9,390 nucleotides of DNA from Spirochaetota bacterium (GTDB lineage Bacteria; Spirochaetota; Spirochaetia; DTKZ01). The notes under the pieces were generated by a model that made no database searches, was not told where the DNA came from, and worked only from the letters and a program-made list of their open reading frames with translations. The translations under genes and the position numbers were made by a program. Each line of letters opens with the position of its first letter. The first letter of the stretch is position 1. Below are positions 6,841 through 9,390 of the stretch, in pieces. Location: positions 1-9,390 of the forward strand of contig JAKQWJ010000109.1 in the NCBI GenBank assembly GCA_029562045.1, given 5' to 3'.

Positions 6841-6854
6841 GGCCGGGACCGGCC
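6841..6854 (-). other. Small hairpin after the dehydrogenase stop codon
   Basis: GGCCGG/CCGGCC is a perfect 6-base inverted repeat with a 2-base centre, beginning two bases after the dehydrogenase stop codon. There is no T-run. It may weaken readthrough into the IclR gene or stabilise the dehydrogenase mRNA; evidence is limited to position and symmetry. Confidence 0.3.
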
Positions 6855-6856
6855 CG

Positions 6857-7903
6857 TCAGGGAAGCTCCACCAGCACCTTGCAGCTCGCCGACGGGTCCC
6901 GGGCCACCCGGAACGCCTCCTGGATGCCGCTCCAGGGGAAGCTGTGGGAGTTTATCCCCGAAAGATCGATCCTTTTCTCCTCCACCAGCCGGAGGGCCCG
7001 GGCGAAGTCTCCGGCGGCGTAGATCCGGGTGCCCAGGATGGTCTGCTCCCCGTAGGAGAGCTGCCGGAAGAAAACCTCGCAGGGGCTTTTATGCAGCGCC
7101 ACGACGACGATCCGCCCCTTGATGCCCGTGACGGGAATCAGCAGAGACCCCACCGCCGGGACCCCCGCCGCGTCGATGGTGACATCCGCCCCCTCCCCGC
7201 CGGTGAAATCCATCACCGCCTCCACGGGGTCGGCTGCGGAAGAATCCACCACCTCCAGCCCCAGATTCCGGGCCCGGGCGATCCGCTCCCCGTCCCGTTC
7301 AAAAAGCAGAACCCTGTGGTCCCCCCAGGTCCGGGCCACCAGGGCGCAGAGAAGCCCGATGGGTCCGGCCCCGAAAACCACGATGGAATCCCCCGGGGAC
7401 GGCTTCCCCGCGTCCACACCGTGCACCGCCACCGCCAGGGGCTCGATCATGGCTCCCTCCCGGTCGGACACGGAGTCCGCCAGAGGAAAGACCTTGTTCA
7501 CCGGCGCCGCCGCGAACTCCGCGAAGCCCCCGTGGGTTTCCACCCCCAGGAGCCGCAGGTTCCGGCACACATGCCGGTTCCCGCCGCGGCAGGGGCGGCA
7601 GGTCCCGCAGGCCAGGAGGGGCTCCACCGTCACACGCTGACCCGGGCGCAGGGCCCCGGAGTAAGCCTCCGGCAGCCTCTCCACCCGCCCCATGAACTCG
7701 TGCCCCAGGATCAGGGGAGCCTTCGCCCGGGGATGTTTCCCCGAGATGATGGTGAGGTCCGACCCGCAGATGCCCCCCACCCCCACCCGGATCAGGGCCT
7801 GATCCTTCTCCGGCACGGGAACCGGCATGTCCTGAACCTCGGCCACATCCGTGTTTTTCCATACATACGCCCGCATGTCCCCATCCCCCGGCTTTCGCGC
7901 CAT
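6857..7903 (-). CDS. Zinc-dependent medium-chain polyol/sugar dehydrogenase
   Basis: Cytoplasmic NAD(P)-dependent alcohol dehydrogenase of 348 residues, the usual length for the sorbitol/threonine dehydrogenase branch. Catalytic-zinc residues are C46 (GICGSD), H68-E69 (GHEFMG) and E154 (IEPLAVAVH). The structural-zinc cysteines are all present at 99, 102, 105 and 113 (CGTCRPC...C). The Rossmann motif is VFGAGPIG (176-183), and E at the end of the next strand (LLFERD) favours NAD over NADP. The ATG at 7903 is chosen because AGGAG lies seven bases upstream. The predicted role is oxidation of a secondary hydroxyl of a polyol, sugar or cyclitol to a ketone; the exact substrate cannot be read. Neighbours are a GntR regulator upstream and an IclR regulator downstream, with its own promoter candidate in the 151-base gap. 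Confidence 0.92.
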   Translation of the reverse strand: MARKPGDGDMRAYVWKNTDVAEVQDMPVPVPEKDQALIRVGVGGICGSDLTIISGKHPRAKAPLILGHEFMGRVERLPEAYSGALRPGQRVTVEPLLACGTCRPCRGGNRHVCRNLRLLGVETHGGFAEFAAAPVNKVFPLADSVSDREGAMIEPLAVAVHGVDAGKPSPGDSIVVFGAGPIGLLCALVARTWGDHRVLLFERDGERIARARNLGLEVVDSSAADPVEAVMDFTGGEGADVTIDAAGVPAVGSLLIPVTGIKGRIVVVALHKSPCEVFFRQLSYGEQTILGTRIYAAGDFARALRLVEEKRIDLSGINSHSFPWSGIQEAFRVARDPSASCKVLVELP

Positions 7904-7931
7904 TTACGATCTCCTGGTCGATCCCGCCCGC

Positions 7932-7940
7932 AGTATACCA
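7932..7940 (-). promoter_or_regulatory. Extended -10 promoter of the dehydrogenase
   Basis: On the minus strand TGG-TATACT (7940-7932) is an extended -10 element (TGn followed by a five-of-six -10 box). No recognisable -35 box lies 17 bases upstream, which extended -10 promoters tolerate. The predicted start near 7925 leaves about 22 bases to the ATG at 7903, with AGGAG at 7915-7911. The stretch ATGGTATACT matches the IclR-promoter motif at eight of ten bases. It also contains TGGTATAC, reminiscent of UxuR/ExuR-type GntR operators. The rest of the 7904-8054 gap holds only short palindromes (GGCATGCC at 7996-8003; CATGC/GCATG at 8018-8032). Confidence 0.5.
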
Positions 7941-8054
7941 TAATCCGGCGTGGCGGCGGCGCGGAAACAATCTGAAACAGCCGGAGCACGACAGAGGCAT
8001 GCCGTCGGAGAAAACCCCATGCATCTCGCATGAAAGCTCCCCCGCGGACCCTCC

Positions 8055-8750
8055 TCACCTGGTGCGCAGTTTCCGGGCAATTTCCATCTCTATTTTCTGG
8101 GTATAATGCAGGTGGTCCTTCAGGCGCCGGATAGTCAGCTCCGTGTCTCCATCCTGGATCGCATGCAGGATGGAACGATGCTCCAGAGCCAGGCGCTCGA
8201 TGGTTTCGGTATTCCAATACTTCCGGCGGTAATCCACTTTATGAAACAGCTGGGAGATCACCATGCTGAAGGAATTGAGAAGGCTGTTTCCGCTGGCTTT
8301 CAGCATGATGGCGTGAAACTCCATGTCGGCCTCGTCCGCCACCCTCGGTTCCAGTTTGTTTTTCAGCATTTTTTCCACCGCGCATTCCATCTCGAAGATC
8401 TGCCCGGGGGTGATGCGCTTGACCACCAGCGGAATGGTGGAAATTTCGATTACGATGCGCGCTTCGATGGATTCATAGAGGTTGGCGTTGGTGACCTGGT
8501 AATTGAACCTCAAATTGTCCGATATGGCGTTGGCGTCGAGTTTGTTGATTATCGTTCCCCGTCGGGGCGTTTTGGTGATGACTCCCTGATGGACCAGGCC
8601 GTTCAGCACATTCCTGACCCGGTATCGGGTGACGTTGAAATGCTCCGCCAGCTGGACCTCGGTGGGTATCTTGCTCCCCGGACCTTCCGCCTTGTCGAGA
8701 ATGTAGGTCCGGATCTGTTCATCGAGGTTATGTCTTTCGCTGCTCGTCAT
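8055..8750 (-). CDS. GntR-family regulator with FCD effector domain
   Basis: DNA-binding regulator of 231 residues, typical of the FadR/FCD subfamily. The winged helix-turn-helix covers about 8-70: IPTEVQLAEHFNVTRYRVRNV (28-48) with recognition helix near TRYRVRNVLNGL, and wing TPRRGTI (61-67). The all-helical FCD domain follows (about 90-225), with probable metal ligands D142 and H146 (DMEFH), H191 (EHRSIL) and H213 (KDHL). This domain usually senses small organic acids or sugar acids. The gene starts 21 bases after the kinase stop and is probably co-transcribed with it. No clear ribosome binding site precedes the ATG. Base composition is visibly less GC-rich than neighbouring genes (28 of 60 bases at 8461-8520 against 45 of 60 at 5521-5580), which hints at separate origin. 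Targets may include the dehydrogenase promoter or genes to the right of the window. Confidence 0.92.
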   Translation of the reverse strand: MTSSERHNLDEQIRTYILDKAEGPGSKIPTEVQLAEHFNVTRYRVRNVLNGLVHQGVITKTPRRGTIINKLDANAISDNLRFNYQVTNANLYESIEARIVIEISTIPLVVKRITPGQIFEMECAVEKMLKNKLEPRVADEADMEFHAIMLKASGNSLLNSFSMVISQLFHKVDYRRKYWNTETIERLALEHRSILHAIQDGDTELTIRRLKDHLHYTQKIEMEIARKLRTR

Positions 8751-8771
8751 ACATGGACCGCTTTTTTGTTT

Positions 8772-9390
8772 TCAGACCTCCCCGACCTTGGCACCACGAA
8801 TGTGTCCATCATCGATGGAGGATATATCGCGGTACAGACTCAGAAGATGTCCGGCGACGATTCTATACTTTTCGAACATCTTTTTATAGGTGTCAGAAAG
8901 CGCCTGGTCTGGAAAAACGGTGGATGCGGCGCCGCCGTCGGGCTCCCCTCCCCTTGTCCGGAGGCTTCCGTCGGCATGCAGGCCCAGAAGTGCGGCGCCA
9001 TAGGCGGAATCCACCTGTGGCATGGCCTGCAGACGGACTCCCAGAGTGGCACTCAGAATTTCGAGAAGCACCGGTTCCCGTGTCCCTCCACCGACGACCC
9101 GCACCTGATCGGGAATGGGCTGGTTTTCCATTATGGCGGCAAAGGCGTCGCACAGGGAAAAAGCCACCCCTTCCAGCACCGCCCGGGCGAAATGCGCGTC
9201 CGTATGCTGAAAAGACGCCCCGGTAAAAGTTCCCCGGAGCCCGGGCTCCCAGTACGGCGTCCTTTCTCCGGAAAGAAAAGGGTGGAAAAGAAGCCCCAGC
9301 GATCCCGCCGGGGCCCGCGCCGCCTTTTGTCCAAAGGAGCGGAACCCATCCGGCGATTTGGCCCCGCCTTCGGATGTCACCGCCCAGGCG
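8772..9390 (-). CDS. FGGY-family sugar kinase, xylulokinase-like, C-terminal part
   Basis: The C-terminal 205 residues of an ATP-dependent carbohydrate kinase; the frame is open to the right edge, so the start and N-terminal sugar-binding domain lie outside (whole enzymes are about 490-510 residues). An internal GTG at 9380 is not taken as the start, because the family match continues upstream. Hallmarks are LGLLFHPFLSGERTPYWEP, AVLEGVAFSLCDAF, the ATP-site loop VRVVGGGTREPVLLEIL and DSAYGAALLG, all typical of xylulokinase-type FGGY proteins. The likely role is phosphorylation of a ketose or polyol made in this pathway; the substrate is unproven. It is followed after 21 bases by the GntR regulator on the same strand. 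Confidence 0.9.
   Translation of the reverse strand, partial: AWAVTSEGGAKSPDGFRSFGQKAARAPAGSLGLLFHPFLSGERTPYWEPGLRGTFTGASFQHTDAHFARAVLEGVAFSLCDAFAAIMENQPIPDQVRVVGGGTREPVLLEILSATLGVRLQAMPQVDSAYGAALLGLHADGSLRTRGGEPDGGAASTVFPDQALSDTYKKMFEKYRIVAGHLLSLYRDISSIDDGHIRGAKVGEV

Noticed and set aside
5692..7975. Plus-strand open frames 5692-7122 and 6779-7975
   Set aside because: They run through the end of the isomerase gene and antisense to the IclR and dehydrogenase genes, and have the composition of shadow frames.
7996..8032. GGCATGCC palindrome and CATGC/GCATG repeat between the GntR and dehydrogenase genes
   Set aside because: Short symmetric words like these are common in GC-rich DNA. They are not positioned on the predicted promoter and share no motif with the other sites.
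1..9390. Defence system, CRISPR array, prophage or insertion sequence
   Set aside because: All long frames are explained by transport, catabolic and regulatory families. There are no direct-repeat arrays, transposases, integrases or terminal inverted repeats.

Overview
The window is GC-rich and densely coding. It looks like a chromosomal sugar or polyol catabolism locus from an anaerobic bacterium. A substrate-binding protein with a Treponema/Synergistes-style GGAKEAA stretch after the signal peptide, ABC importers of the ribose class and strong GGAGG-type ribosome binding sites suggest Synergistota or a similar high-GC anaerobe. This assignment is inference only; no rRNA or other marker is present.

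Layout. On the minus strand (1-3218) lies a ribose-class (CUT2) ABC importer: binding protein, double-domain ATPase, and a permease that runs off the left edge. Two tandem perfect hairpins separate the binding-protein gene from the ATPase gene. At 3219-3389 is a compact divergent control region. It contains two back-to-back sigma-A-type promoters, each TTGACA-17 bp-TACAAT, and each -10 box is embedded in a (near-)palindromic ATTGTACAAT operator candidate. On the plus strand (3390-5923) is a two-gene operon: a thiamine-diphosphate enzyme resembling the inositol-pathway hydrolase IolD, and an RpiB/LacAB-like isomerase with a C-terminal extension. Convergent to it on the minus strand (6007-9390) are, in transcription order, an FGGY sugar kinase (5' end beyond the window), a GntR/FCD regulator, a zinc-dependent medium-chain polyol dehydrogenase and an IclR regulator.

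How the genes may work together. The importer would bring in a sugar, polyol or cyclitol. The dehydrogenase, isomerase, kinase and ThDP C-C bond enzyme would convert it to central metabolites. The IclR protein is the best candidate to read the ATTGTAYAAT motif, because the motif occurs at both divergent promoters and again at the iclR-type gene's own start. The remaining inositol enzymes (IolB, IolC, IolE, IolG, IolJ) are absent from the window, so this is not a canonical myo-inositol operon. The substrate cannot be named from sequence alone. No rRNA, tRNA, CRISPR array or mobile element was seen, and no gene-free stretch exceeds 300 bases.
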